This document shows positions 1 to 8,496 of a stretch of 64,000 bases of DNA, piece by piece. The translations under genes and the position numbers were made by a program. This stretch comes from Pontibacillus yanchengensis (GTDB lineage Bacteria; Bacillota; Bacilli; Bacillales; BH030062), in contig NZ_WMEU01000005.1 of the NCBI RefSeq assembly GCF_009856295.1, positions 124,001 through 188,000 on the forward strand, given 5' to 3'. The notes beneath the pieces were generated by a model. The model was not told where the DNA came from, did not search any database, and saw only the letters and a program-made list of their open reading frames with translations. Each line of letters opens with the position of its first letter. Position 1 is the stretch's first letter.

Positions 1-391
1 TTCCGGGGTGATAAGGAATATACTCAATATGGTCAATTCCGGTTTTAAGCAAGGTGTGGATCGCTTCTTCAGACGTTTCTGGAAAGTCATTTACATATAA
101 AACTTTTGAACCTTCTTTTAATTGAAAAAGTTGCTCTATGTACTGATAATTTGTTGTTCTTCTACTAACAATTACTTCGCAGCTATCATCAACCACATGC
201 CGAACCTCTGAATCAATTAAATGCGAGGAATAGACTATCAATTTGTTAGTCAGCAAGTTAGGGAGTGAAGTCTCTGAGGCGTAACTTGTAATGAATATGA
301 ATTCTCCTAGAATATCTTTGAGTTGTTGATGGAGGGTTAGCCTAGTCTCTTCTGTACCTGCTAGGAGTATAAGCTCTCTTTTAGTATACAT
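1..391 (-). CDS. Partial CDS: N-terminus of probable sigma-54-dependent transcriptional activator
   Basis: An open frame runs leftward from an ATG at 389-391 to the window edge (130 codons). It is preceded by AAAGGA at normal spacing and starts MYTKRELILLAG. The visible part looks like a small alpha/beta sensory domain, with no DNA-binding or AAA+ segment yet. I cannot place it in a family from these residues alone. The call rests on position: it diverges from a gene pair that has a good sigma-54 promoter, and such promoters need a dedicated bacterial enhancer-binding protein, usually encoded next door with an N-terminal sensor followed by an AAA+ domain. The rest of the gene lies left of the window. 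An unrelated regulator remains possible. Confidence 0.55.
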   Translation of the reverse strand, partial: MYTKRELILLAGTEETRLTLHQQLKDILGEFIFITSYASETSLPNLLTNKLIVYSSHLIDSEVRHVVDDSCEVIVSRRTTNYQYIEQLFQLKEGSKVLYVNDFPETSEEAIHTLLKTGIDHIEYIPYHPG

Positions 392-495
392 CTTAATCAT
401 CCTTTATTGGTTCTAATTGGGTATATTATAACAACCAATTCACTAAAAAATATAGTAACATCAGCGATTTGGTGGGAAAATTCAGAATTTTAAAC

Positions 496-512
496 TTGGC
501 ATAGTTTTTGCA
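496..512 (+). promoter_or_regulatory. Sigma-54 (-24/-12) promoter of the YfcC-iadA operon
   Basis: TTGGCATAGTTTTTGCA matches the sigma-54 consensus: the invariant GG (498-499) and GC (510-511) are separated by exactly 10 bases. It lies 34 bases upstream of the YfcC start. The interval 400-480 is AT-rich and could hold activator-binding sites, but I see no clear inverted repeat there. Confidence 0.8.
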
Positions 513-545
513 TATTAAGAGATAAATGATTAGGGAGGAATCCAG

Positions 546-2063
546 ATGGCTGAAGAGCAACAACAGAAAAATAAAGAGGTCAAAGTGCCTCACACGTACG
601 TCATTATCTTTTTTGTAGTCTTACTTGCTGCTGCATTAACGTACTTAGTACCTGCAGGAAAATTTGACACGAAAGAAGTAACCTATCAAAAAGGAGGAAC
701 GGAAGAAACAGAGACCGTATTAATTCCAGATAGCTTTCAAATTGTAAAAAATGATAATGGGGAAGCGTTGAAAGAGGGAACGACCCTATTTGAACCTGGC
801 GGTGGTGCCGGTTTATTAAATTATGTGTTTGAAGGATTGGTATCAGGAAGCAAATGGGGCTCTGCAGTCGGTGTTATTGCCTTCATTCTCATTGTTGGTG
901 GTGCTTTTGGAATTATTATACGTACACGTGCAATTGAAGAGGGGATATTAAAGGTTATTGATCGAACCAAAGGTAAAGAAGCCTTAATCATACCTGTCTT
1001 GTTCTTTTTATTCTCCTTAGGTGGAGCGGTATTTGGTATGGGTGAAGAGGCGATTGCTTTTGCCATGATACTTGTACCTATTGTGGTAGCTCTAGGGTAT
1101 GATGCCATAACAGGGGTAATGATTACGTATGTTGCTACACAAATTGGATTTGCAACTTCTTGGATGAATCCATTTGGTGTGGCGATTGCTCAGGGTGTAG
1201 CTGGTGTCCCAGTATTTTCAGGTTCTCTGTTTCGTATTGTAATGTGGCTTTTCTTTACCATTGTAGGGATTATATTTACATGGCAATACGCTTCAAAAAT
1301 TCGGAAGAACCCTGAGCACTCCTTGTCCTATCAATCGGACGAATATTTTCGAGAAGATTTTGAATCAAGAGATCTAAATGTCAATTTCACTCTAGGTCAC
1401 TCGCTGGTACTAGTGACTGTTCTAGCAGGGATAGTATGGATTATCTGGGGTGTGGTAGCCCATGCTTATTACATCCCGGAAATTGCTAGCCAATTTTTCA
1501 CGATGGGTATTGTAGCCGGTATAATTGGTGTCATATTCAAGCTGAATAAAATGGGAGTCAATGATATAGCAGATGCATTTGCACAAGGGGCAAAAGATTT
1601 ATTACCAGCAGCACTCGTCGTAGGTATGGCTCAAGGTATTGTGATTATATTAGGGGGAGATAATCCTGCTGAACCTTCTATTTTGAATACGATTCTTCAT
1701 AGTGCTGGAGAGTTGTTTAGTGGCGTAGCACCATCCATATCTGCTTGGTTTATGTATATTTTCCAAACCGTATTCAACTTTTTTGTTGTTTCAGGATCAG
1801 GTCAAGCTGCGTTGACGATGCCACTTATGGCTCCTCTAGCCGATTTAGCTGGTGTAACGAGGCAGGTTGCTGTATTAGCATTCCAGCTTGGTGATGGGTT
1901 TGCGAACATTATTGTTCCAACATCAGCAGCTCTTATGGGTACACTTGGAGCAGCTAGGTTAGACTGGGGAACATGGTTTAAATTTGTAGTGAAGTTCTTC
2001 GTCGTACTATTTATTTGTGGCTCTTTATTCGTCATCGTTGCTTCCTTAATAAATTTTGCTTAA
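546..2063 (+). CDS. YfcC family membrane transporter
   Basis: A 505-residue polytopic membrane protein with about a dozen hydrophobic segments, the first at residues 16-36 followed by VPAGKF. It belongs to the YfcC/DcuC-like group of the ion transporter superfamily, usually annotated as C4-dicarboxylate, basic amino acid or peptide carriers. GGAGG at 535-539 sits just before the ATG. A large loop at about residues 40-85 is predicted outside. The next gene is an isoaspartyl dipeptidase 50-60 bases downstream, with no terminator between. The natural inference is uptake of a substrate that releases isoaspartyl dipeptides, or of those dipeptides themselves. Transcription is predicted from the sigma-54 promoter at 496-512. 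Confidence 0.82.
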   Translation: MAEEQQQKNKEVKVPHTYVIIFFVVLLAAALTYLVPAGKFDTKEVTYQKGGTEETETVLIPDSFQIVKNDNGEALKEGTTLFEPGGGAGLLNYVFEGLVSGSKWGSAVGVIAFILIVGGAFGIIIRTRAIEEGILKVIDRTKGKEALIIPVLFFLFSLGGAVFGMGEEAIAFAMILVPIVVALGYDAITGVMITYVATQIGFATSWMNPFGVAIAQGVAGVPVFSGSLFRIVMWLFFTIVGIIFTWQYASKIRKNPEHSLSYQSDEYFREDFESRDLNVNFTLGHSLVLVTVLAGIVWIIWGVVAHAYYIPEIASQFFTMGIVAGIIGVIFKLNKMGVNDIADAFAQGAKDLLPAALVVGMAQGIVIILGGDNPAEPSILNTILHSAGELFSGVAPSISAWFMYIFQTVFNFFVVSGSGQAALTMPLMAPLADLAGVTRQVAVLAFQLGDGFANIIVPTSAALMGTLGAARLDWGTWFKFVVKFFVVLFICGSLFVIVASLINFA

Positions 2064-2122
2064 AGAAGACTTGAAAATTATTAAAATAAGCTAGGACATA
2101 CAACACGAAAGGTGTGACACAC

Positions 2123-3292
2123 ATGATTACAATACTAAAAAATGGGGAGATATATGCTCCGCAATATTTAGGGAAAAAAGATATCCTTATTGCAGGGAGT
2201 AAAATTAGTACAGTAGCGGATGAGATTCCTATACCTGAAGGAATTGGTGAAGTGAATGTCATTGATGCTTCAAATAAAATAATCACACCTGGTTTTATTG
2301 ATGCCCATGTTCATATTACTGGTGGGGGTGGAGAAGGTGGTTATAAAAGTCGAACACCTGAACTTAATTTAACCGATGCAACCATAGGTGGGGTTACTAC
2401 CCTTGTAGGAGTGCTTGGGACAGATGGAACAACAAGAACAATGGGCAACCTCATTGCTAAAGCAAAAGGATTACGGGAAGAAGGAATTAGTTGTTATGTT
2501 CATACAGGCTCTTACCAGGTACCAGTTAAAACGTTAACAGGAAGTATTGAAGGAGATTTGCTATATGTGGAGGAAATAATAGGTGCAGGGGAGATTGCTA
2601 TATCGGATCATCGATCTTCACAGCCTACAGTTGAGGAATTCGCGCGGATAGCATCTGAAGCCCGTAATGGAGGAATACTTTCTGGGAAGGCAGGCATTGT
2701 GAATGTTCACGTTGGGGACAGTAAGGATAAGGTAGATTTACTAGAGGAAGTTGCAGAAAGTACGGAGATACCAATTAAACAATTTTATCCTACCCATATG
2801 AACAGAACACCTGAATTGTTTGAAGCAGGAATCCGCTATGCGAAAAAAGGTGGATATGTGGATTTTACAACGAGTACGATTCCGAAGTTTTTGGAAGAAG
2901 GCGAATTGAAATGTGGTAACGCTTTGAAAAAAATGCTCGAAGCCCATGTTTCTGTTGAACAGATTACATTTACTTCAGATGGACAAGCTAGCTTACCAGA
3001 TTTCGATCAAAATGGAGACTATATCGGTATGAAAATTGGGAAAGTAAGCAGTCTTTACAATGCTGTTAAAGAAGCAGTTACGGAGTATCAAATTAACTTG
3101 GAGGAAGCGTTAAAGGTAATAACGTCAAACCCTGCCTCGATATTGAAACTTCACAAAAAGGGGCGTATAGATACTGGACTAGATGCTGATCTTGTCATGT
3201 TAAATCAGGACTTAGAAGTTGTTGATGTATTTGCATTAGGCAAGGAAATGGTGAGAAATGGTGAGCCAGTTGTGACAGGAACATTCGAATAA
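2123..3292 (+). CDS. iadA: Isoaspartyl dipeptidase (beta-aspartyl peptidase)
   Basis: An amidohydrolase-superfamily enzyme (389 aa) that cleaves beta-aspartyl dipeptides from damaged proteins. Metal and substrate residues align with E. coli IadA: DAHVH (H62, H64), GGGGE (E71), Tyr131, SDHR (Arg164), His196, THMNR (His224, Arg227) and SDG (Asp286). The E. coli carboxylated lysine K162 is replaced here by Glu157 in GAGEIAISDHR, so the metal bridge is probably a glutamate. The ATG at 2123 is preferred over the GTG at 2114 because GAAAGGTG (2107-2114) is correctly spaced only for the ATG. It is cotranscribed with the YfcC transporter and followed by a terminator. Confidence 0.9.
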   Translation: MITILKNGEIYAPQYLGKKDILIAGSKISTVADEIPIPEGIGEVNVIDASNKIITPGFIDAHVHITGGGGEGGYKSRTPELNLTDATIGGVTTLVGVLGTDGTTRTMGNLIAKAKGLREEGISCYVHTGSYQVPVKTLTGSIEGDLLYVEEIIGAGEIAISDHRSSQPTVEEFARIASEARNGGILSGKAGIVNVHVGDSKDKVDLLEEVAESTEIPIKQFYPTHMNRTPELFEAGIRYAKKGGYVDFTTSTIPKFLEEGELKCGNALKKMLEAHVSVEQITFTSDGQASLPDFDQNGDYIGMKIGKVSSLYNAVKEAVTEYQINLEEALKVITSNPASILKLHKKGRIDTGLDADLVMLNQDLEVVDVFALGKEMVRNGEPVVTGTFE

Positions 3293-3301
3293 TGAAAAGA
3301 C

Positions 3302-3331
3302 AATAGACCTCTGGAAAGGGGTCTATTTTTA
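3302..3331 (+). terminator. Rho-independent terminator after iadA
   Basis: AATAGACC and GGTCTATT pair with a short loop, followed by a T tract. Confidence 0.8.
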
Positions 3332-3379
3332 TAATTTAAGGGAAAACAATAAGTAATCTTTTCATAAAAGGATGATGAT

Positions 3380-4453
3380 ATGAAAAAAATGATAGGTGTT
3401 ATCTTAGTTGGTGTTTTGGTTGGATGTAGCTCTTCTCCATCAGAGCAAGAAAAGGACTCAAATCCCACAATAAATCAAACGAATGAACAACAAGTACTCG
3501 CAACAAATTTAAAAGTGCCTTGGGATATAGTGAAGTTTGAAGATGATTTTTTTATTAGTGAGCGAGGCGGAGATCTTGTGAAAGTTGAAGGTGAAGGGAA
3601 TAAGACACCCATGCAGCTCCAGTTGCAAGAAGATATAGTGGAAGTTGGGGAAGGTGGTTTACTCGGTTTCATCGTTGCTCCTGACTTTACTAGTACGAAA
3701 GGTGCTTACTTATATCATACATACGTAGATGGGGGGAAGCGTTTGAATCGTGTTATAAAAGTAAAGCTTGAAAATGATACATGGGTAGAGCAAAAGGTAT
3801 TGTTGGATCAAATACCAGGCGAGAGAATTCATAACGGTGGGCGTTTAGAAATTGGACCAGATGAGAAGTTATATGTGTCAACAGGAGATGCTGCGAATAA
3901 AAGCAGCGCACAGGATCTTAATAGCTTGTCGGGGAAGATTCTGAGGATGAACTTAGATGGAACAATACCTGGTGATAATCCATTTGAAAACTCTTATGTA
4001 TATTCGTATGGTCATCGTAACCCACAGGGGATGACATGGAGCGAAGATGGAACCATGTATGCAGCTGAACATGGCTCTACTGCCCATGATGAAATTAACA
4101 TCATTGAAGCTGGTAAAAATTATGGATGGCCTGTGATACAAGGCGATGAGCAGAAGGAAGGAATGGAGACACCTCTGTTTCATTCTGGTGATGATACATG
4201 GGCTCCGTCAGCATTAGCCTATCGAGACGGTAAGCTATATGCTGCAGGTTTACGAGGAGAGCAGATTAGAGAATTTAATGTAGACAGCATGGAGTCTACA
4301 ATTTATCTTAGCGGTGTAGGACGTGTCAGGGATATTTTGTTTGCAAATGGTAACATGTATTTTATAACAAATAACACAGATGGCCGAGGGAATCCTCAGC
4401 CAGAAGATGACAAACTCATCAAATTACCATTGGAAGATAATGAAGGAGCATAG
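3380..4453 (+). CDS. PQQ-dependent sugar dehydrogenase-like lipoprotein (YliI/Asd family)
   Basis: A 357-residue lipoprotein: basic N-terminus, hydrophobic stretch and lipobox LVGC with Cys near residue 17, then a Ser-rich linker. The rest is a six-bladed beta-propeller of the glucose/sorbosone dehydrogenase family (soluble aldose dehydrogenases such as E. coli YliI). Characteristic strings include LKVPWDI, GERIHNGGRLEIGPD, LSGKILRMNLDGTIP, GHRNPQGMTW and AEHGSTAHDEINII, which holds catalytic His and metal-site residues. It would oxidise aldose sugars at the outer membrane face if PQQ is available; no PQQ biosynthesis genes are in view. GGATGATGAT precedes the ATG. Single-gene unit. Confidence 0.85.
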   Translation: MKKMIGVILVGVLVGCSSSPSEQEKDSNPTINQTNEQQVLATNLKVPWDIVKFEDDFFISERGGDLVKVEGEGNKTPMQLQLQEDIVEVGEGGLLGFIVAPDFTSTKGAYLYHTYVDGGKRLNRVIKVKLENDTWVEQKVLLDQIPGERIHNGGRLEIGPDEKLYVSTGDAANKSSAQDLNSLSGKILRMNLDGTIPGDNPFENSYVYSYGHRNPQGMTWSEDGTMYAAEHGSTAHDEINIIEAGKNYGWPVIQGDEQKEGMETPLFHSGDDTWAPSALAYRDGKLYAAGLRGEQIREFNVDSMESTIYLSGVGRVRDILFANGNMYFITNNTDGRGNPQPEDDKLIKLPLEDNEGA

Positions 4454-4556
4454 TTAAGGGGGAGCAGAGTATAAACGAAAGGCCCCTGTGAGTTGTAACA
4501 AATACCCAAGTGATGAATACACTATCATCGACTTCTTATAAAGGGGAGATGAGTTC

Positions 4557-5030
4557 ATGTATCATCAACAACCATATAATATGCAAATGCCTTATGGACA
4601 AATGATGCCAGGTCAACAACAAGGTCAAATGGGGTATGGGCAACAAATGCCTATGCAACAAGGGCAAAACATGCAACAAGTTAAAAGTAAGCAAGATATG
4701 AAGGATTATTGCACAAAACACATGTATCATTTTGTAATCATTCAAATGAGTGACGGATCGGAACATGAAGGAATTATTGAGAACATTGATGCTGAGAACG
4801 TATTTATTCTAATGCCAGTTGGCGATGAAGATGAGGGGATGGAATCTTCTGAAGAGCGTCAATTTGGGTATGGACCTGGATTTGGATACGGTGGCGGTTA
4901 CGGTGGTGGCTATGGCGGAGGCTATGGCGGAGGCTACGGCTATGGATATCCTCGTCGTTTCCGTCGTTTCCGTCGCTATCGATTCCCGTTCTTTGGAATT
5001 CGCAGATTCTTTTTCCCGTTCTTTTGGTAA
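4557..5030 (+). CDS. Gln/Gly-rich small protein with Sm-like core, possible spore-coat or surface protein
   Basis: A 157-residue protein in three parts. The N-terminus (1-50) is rich in Met, Gln, Gly and Tyr with repeated QQ and MP words. The middle (about 55-90) contains YHFVIIQMSDGSEHEGIIEN followed by IDAENVFILMP, resembling a small Sm-like beta-barrel. Residues 107-135 are GYGG repeats, and the tail is RRFRRFRRYRFPFFG-type ending in FFFPFFW. Comparable low-complexity proteins with aromatic tails occur in many Bacillus species and are often spore-associated; I do not know a proven function. GGGGAG lies upstream of the ATG. A UUCG terminator follows. Confidence 0.7.
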   Translation: MYHQQPYNMQMPYGQMMPGQQQGQMGYGQQMPMQQGQNMQQVKSKQDMKDYCTKHMYHFVIIQMSDGSEHEGIIENIDAENVFILMPVGDEDEGMESSEERQFGYGPGFGYGGGYGGGYGGGYGGGYGYGYPRRFRRFRRYRFPFFGIRRFFFPFFW

Positions 5031-5041
5031 TAGAGTAGTTG

Positions 5042-5068
5042 AAAGCCCTACTTCGGTGGGGTTTTTTT
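5042..5068 (+). terminator. Terminator with UUCG tetraloop
   Basis: CCCTAC-TTCG-GTGGGG hairpin flanked by AAAG and a run of seven T; follows the Gly-rich gene. Confidence 0.85.
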
Positions 5069-5075
5069 ATGGTAT

Positions 5076-5323
5076 AAGAAATTATAAAAGTGTTGGCTTG
5101 TGTATATCATAATATGTATTGACGCGACGTTTAGCTCCAGCACCCAGCGACTAGTGTGCTTCCCTCGCCTTCGTACGATAAGTTAACATCGAATCACGCA
5201 TGTTTTCGTGTATCCTTATCTCCTACGCAATCAGGTGAAGTCATCACTTGGCAACATCGAACCAATCGACGTCGTGTGGGCAGCAGTATATACGTCGCTA
5301 AATGGGCGCCCTGAGCTTTTGTT
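5076..5323 (+). repeat. Family A intergenic repeat, copy 1
   Basis: Modules left to right: AAATTATAAAA/GTTGGCTTGTG leader, AGCTCCAG..CCCAGCGAC, the TACGATAAGTTAACATCGAA segment, a degenerate central hairpin, GACGTCGTGTGGGCAGCA, then TACGTCGCTAA.GGGCGCC and CTGAGCTTTTGTT. It shares its leader subtype with the copy at 60936. Confidence 0.85.
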
Positions 5324-5337
5324 TTGTACTAAGAAGA

Positions 5338-5368
5338 AAAAACGGAGGTTCCATAGAGGAACTCTCCG
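5338..5368 (-). terminator. Terminator of the NhaC-type antiporter gene
   Basis: CGGAG/CTCCG hairpin with an inner GTTCC/GGAAC pairing, followed on the minus strand by a T run (A run at 5337-5342 on plus). Confidence 0.8.
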
Positions 5369-5376
5369 ATTTCATC

Positions 5377-6789
5377 TTATACTGATTCTTTTAGCGGAGT
5401 GGCCGCAGACAAGGATTTGGAAGGTGTTCTGCTAATAGATATTCCTGTGAATCCATACAAAAGGTTGAACGCAATGACTAGATATGCGAAGAAGATAAAC
5501 GGAATAAAACTATAAGGACTAACTTGTAAGATGTTGCTGATGAAGACAGCTGTTACACCCCATGGAACTAAATTGATACCTACTGTACCTGCTGCTTCAA
5601 CCGAACGAGATAGACTTTTCGGATTGATTCCTTTTTCTTGATACGATCCAACTAATCCACGAGCTGGTAAAATGATAGATAAATACTGTTCACCACAAGA
5701 AAAAGCAACAACAAGGGTGGAAAGTATGGTTGTAGAAATTAATGAACCAGTACTTTGTATTTTAGCGATGATGCCTTCTAGCAATGTTGTGAATACCTGA
5801 GTCCCCTCTAGTACACCTCCAAGAGCTGTAGCGATAACAACCAATCCAATTGTACTTAACATAGAGGTGATACCACCTCGTGTTAGTAAAGAGTTTAGTG
5901 TTTCCGAATTCGAATTTGCTTGGTATCCATCTGTCATGACTGTCATGATTTCGTTGACGGAGCTACCTTGTACAAAAAATGCCACTATCCCTCCAATGGT
6001 AGAAACAATAAGAAGGGATGGGAGTGCAGGGTACCTTTTTGCAATAATTAAAATGGTTATGAAAGGTAGAAGTAAGAGTGCTGGATGAATCGTAAATGAA
6101 TTCATTAGGCCATCCATTATTTCATTCATTTTGTCGTTTTGTAAGTTGGTAGTGGACCTGTTCAGCCCTAACCACCAAAATAAAAGAAGCGTAATAATAA
6201 ATGCGGGGATTGTGTCCCACAACATATGGCGAACATGGTCAAATAAATTCGCTCCCACCATGGCTGGTGCAATGTTTGTTGTATCAGATAAGGGGGAGAG
6301 TTTGTCTCCGAAAAAGGCACCAGAAACAATGGCTCCTACGATATGAGCAGACGGAATTCCCATGCTAGATCCAATTGCCATAAACGCTAATCCTACTGTT
6401 GCAACAGATGTAAAGGAACTGCCCAGCGAAATCGCTACAATACCAGTCGTAATCGCAACTGTTGGGAGAAATATAGTGGGATTTATAAATTCTAAGCCGT
6501 AATAGATGATAGTCGGAATGGTTCCACTAAGCATCCAAGTGCCGACAATTGTACCGATTATAAATAAGATGAATATGGCTGGTAAGGCTCGAGATACACC
6601 GTTTTTCATGAAATTTTGTATTTCGTCCCAGGAGTAGCCGTTAAGGAAGCCTAGAAGTGAAGCTACGGCTAGTCCGATGATTAAAGGTAAAAACATGCTT
6701 ATTTCCCAAACCATGATTGAGTATGCAGCAGATATAATAACAGATAGTAAGGGTAATAAAGCGAGTAAAAAGCGTGGTTGTTTGTTCAT
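5377..6789 (-). CDS. Na+/H+ antiporter, NhaC family
   Basis: A 470-residue membrane protein with about 11-12 transmembrane segments in the NhaC/ArsB-type fold. Conserved strings include GSSFTSVATVGLAFMAIG, SGAFFGDKLSPLSDTTN and SCGEQYLSIILPARG, as in NhaC and malate/lactate antiporters such as MleN. The FGDKLSPLSDTTN motif holds the acidic and polar residues thought to bind Na+. Its role would be Na+ extrusion or pH homeostasis, possibly coupled to an organic acid; substrate cannot be told from sequence alone. GGAAA sits upstream of the ATG. Monocistronic, with a terminator at its 3' end that is followed by a family A repeat. Confidence 0.85.
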   Translation of the reverse strand: MNKQPRFLLALLPLLSVIISAAYSIMVWEISMFLPLIIGLAVASLLGFLNGYSWDEIQNFMKNGVSRALPAIFILFIIGTIVGTWMLSGTIPTIIYYGLEFINPTIFLPTVAITTGIVAISLGSSFTSVATVGLAFMAIGSSMGIPSAHIVGAIVSGAFFGDKLSPLSDTTNIAPAMVGANLFDHVRHMLWDTIPAFIITLLLFWWLGLNRSTTNLQNDKMNEIMDGLMNSFTIHPALLLLPFITILIIAKRYPALPSLLIVSTIGGIVAFFVQGSSVNEIMTVMTDGYQANSNSETLNSLLTRGGITSMLSTIGLVVIATALGGVLEGTQVFTTLLEGIIAKIQSTGSLISTTILSTLVVAFSCGEQYLSIILPARGLVGSYQEKGINPKSLSRSVEAAGTVGINLVPWGVTAVFISNILQVSPYSFIPFIFFAYLVIAFNLLYGFTGISISRTPSKSLSAATPLKESV

Positions 6790-6905
6790 GATGAGTTTCC
6801 TTTCTCGTATTCTATATAATTACTTTAGTGCTTTTATGCTTTTATCCACTAAAATACATTTTATAGTGTAAGAATAAGAGAGTCAATCCTTATGATTGAA
6901 ATATA

Positions 6906-6936
6906 CAAAAAGAGGTTGCCCTGGTGGGCAACCTCT
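6906..6936 (-). terminator. Terminator of mreBH
   Basis: Perfect 11-bp stem AGAGGTTGCCC/GGGCAACCTCT, loop of 4, T run on the minus strand. Confidence 0.9.
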
Positions 6937-6940
6937 CTCA

Positions 6941-7948
6941 TTATTTTGCTGCTTTTTGTAATTTTTGAATCATTTTTAGGGAGCGTCCAGTACCAATAGC
7001 GACGGACTCTAATGGATTAGGTGCAAGATGAACGGGAACGTATATCTCATTGCTCAACCATTCCTGCATACCCTTAATTAGAGCGCCACCACCTGTAATA
7101 ACTACTCCATTGTCGACAATGTCTCCACTAAGTTCTGGTGGACAATCTTCAAGTGTAGCCTTCACGGTTTCGAGGATATTCTCTAACGATTCACGAAGAG
7201 CTGATTGAACTTCTGTAGACGTAAGCGTAATCGTTTTTGGTAAGCCAGAAACCATGTCACGACCGCGAACTTCCATTGTCTCCTCTTCATGATCTACTAA
7301 CGCATATCCTATTTCCATTTTAATTTCTTCTGCTGTTTTTTCCCCTATTAAAATGTTGTACTGCTTACGTACATGCTGGATAATTTCTTCATCCATGGTA
7401 TCACCGCCATTACGGATGGAGCGGCAGGATACCACACCGCCGAAGGAAATAATTGCAACCTCACTCGTTCCTCCACCTACGTCCAAAATAACATTGGCAA
7501 CAGGCTCACTTACTGGTAGGTCTGCACCAATCGCTGCGGCTACAGGTTCTTCGATTAAATGTACATTTTTCGCTCCATAGCTTTTTACCGCATTATGAAT
7601 CGCGCGACGTTCAACAGAAGTAGAACCAGATGGTGTACATATAACAACATTAGGCTTACGCATAGATAGGCCAATCTCTTTGCTAACCTTCTTAAGCATT
7701 TCCTTAAGCATTTGTGCTGTAATATCATAATCAGCTATAACTCCTTCACGAAGAGGTCGTACAGGGACCACGTTCTTTGGAGTTTTACCAACCATTCGTT
7801 TCGCCTCTGTGCCGACTGCCAATACATTTTTTGTTGCCGAATCAATCGCAACAACGGAGGGCTCGTTCAACACAACCCCTTTACTCTTAGAGTAAACAAG
7901 AATATTAGCAGTACCTAAATCTATTCCAATCTCTGCATTTGTAAACAT
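6941..7948 (-). CDS. mreBH: Rod-shape protein MreBH (actin-like)
   Basis: A 335-residue bacterial actin. Phosphate 1 motif [13 protein letters not shown] near residue 8; VICTPSG at about 105; EEPVAAAIG at about 138; phosphate 2 motif [13 protein letters not shown] at about 157; [11 protein letters not shown] at about 285. The length matches B. subtilis MreBH (335 aa) and Mbl. Isolation from mreCD and divIVA, and the motif wording, favour MreBH, which directs LytE-type hydrolases to the lateral wall in B. subtilis. GGAGGAAA precedes the ATG. I looked for the heat-responsive sigma-I promoter known upstream of B. subtilis mreBH and did not find a convincing one. Mbl is the main alternative. Confidence 0.85.
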   Translation of the reverse strand: MFTNAEIGIDLGTANILVYSKSKGVVLNEPSVVAIDSATKNVLAVGTEAKRMVGKTPKNVVPVRPLREGVIADYDITAQMLKEMLKKVSKEIGLSMRKPNVVICTPSGSTSVERRAIHNAVKSYGAKNVHLIEEPVAAAIGADLPVSEPVANVILDVGGGTSEVAIISFGGVVSCRSIRNGGDTMDEEIIQHVRKQYNILIGEKTAEEIKMEIGYALVDHEEETMEVRGRDMVSGLPKTITLTSTEVQSALRESLENILETVKATLEDCPPELSGDIVDNGVVITGGGALIKGMQEWLSNEIYVPVHLAPNPLESVAIGTGRSLKMIQKLQKAAK

Positions 7949-8144
7949 ATAAAATTTCCTCCACTGGTGATAGGTTCTATTTATAGAAATTCTCTTATTG
8001 TAAGCATTTTTTGAGGGTATAGGTCGTGGTAAATCATACCTATTTCCACTAAAATATAGCTAACACACATTTTTTCCCAATCCTGACCTATTGTTAAACA
8101 CGTACTGTCAAATATTGTGCTAGTAATAATAAGAAAAAAGGCAT

Positions 8145-8175
8145 AAAAAAACAGGAAGCACACTGGCTTCCTGTT
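8145..8175 (-). terminator. Terminator of the DUF2639 gene
   Basis: AACAGGAAGC/GCTTCCTGTT stem with a 6-base loop; A run at 8145-8150 gives the T run on minus. T-rich on the other side too, so possibly bidirectional. Confidence 0.8.
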
Positions 8176-8185
8176 TTCTTAAGAA

Positions 8186-8317
8186 CTATTCAGCTTTGTC
8201 GAAGTATAGGTTCGCTAGGATGTGTTTTTTGTAGCTCTCAAGCTTACGTCCTTCATAACGGCTCATGCCAAGTTTTTTAAGTTCGTTAACGTACCAACCT
8301 TTGCTTCCGATATGCAT
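8186..8317 (-). CDS. DUF2639 family small protein (YflJ-like)
   Basis: A 43-residue basic protein starting MHIGSKGWYVNELKKLG and continuing RYEGRKLESYKKHILANL, the signature of the short DUF2639 family found in Bacillus (YflJ type). A longer frame begins upstream, but AAAGGA at 8326-8331 is spaced 8 bases from the ATG at 8315-8317, so I use that start. Function is unknown; family members are small and cytoplasmic. Confidence 0.8.
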   Translation of the reverse strand: MHIGSKGWYVNELKKLGMSRYEGRKLESYKKHILANLYFDKAE

Positions 8318-8496
8318 GCCTATCATCCTTTCATATATAATTCCTATCATTTCAGTGCACAAATCGTCGATAGTCATTGTATCATCATTTCCAAATTAGC
8401 GAAAGTCATTCACGAAATTTTTTTCTTCGTTTTGTTATGAAAGGGGGGATGCTATTGCATCGTTTGTTATAATACATAGGAAGGAGGGTTGTAATT

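Noticed and set aside
4819..5112. Second frame within the Gly-rich gene
   Set aside because: It is read from the repetitive GYGG-coding DNA in a shifted frame and has no Shine-Dalgarno.
7949..8140. Sigma-I promoter upstream of mreBH
   Set aside because: No convincing -35/-10 pair of that type could be found by reading.
7981..8163. 60-codon minus-strand frame between mreBH and the DUF2639 gene
   Set aside because: No ribosome binding site, overlaps the DUF2639 terminator and has no recognisable features.
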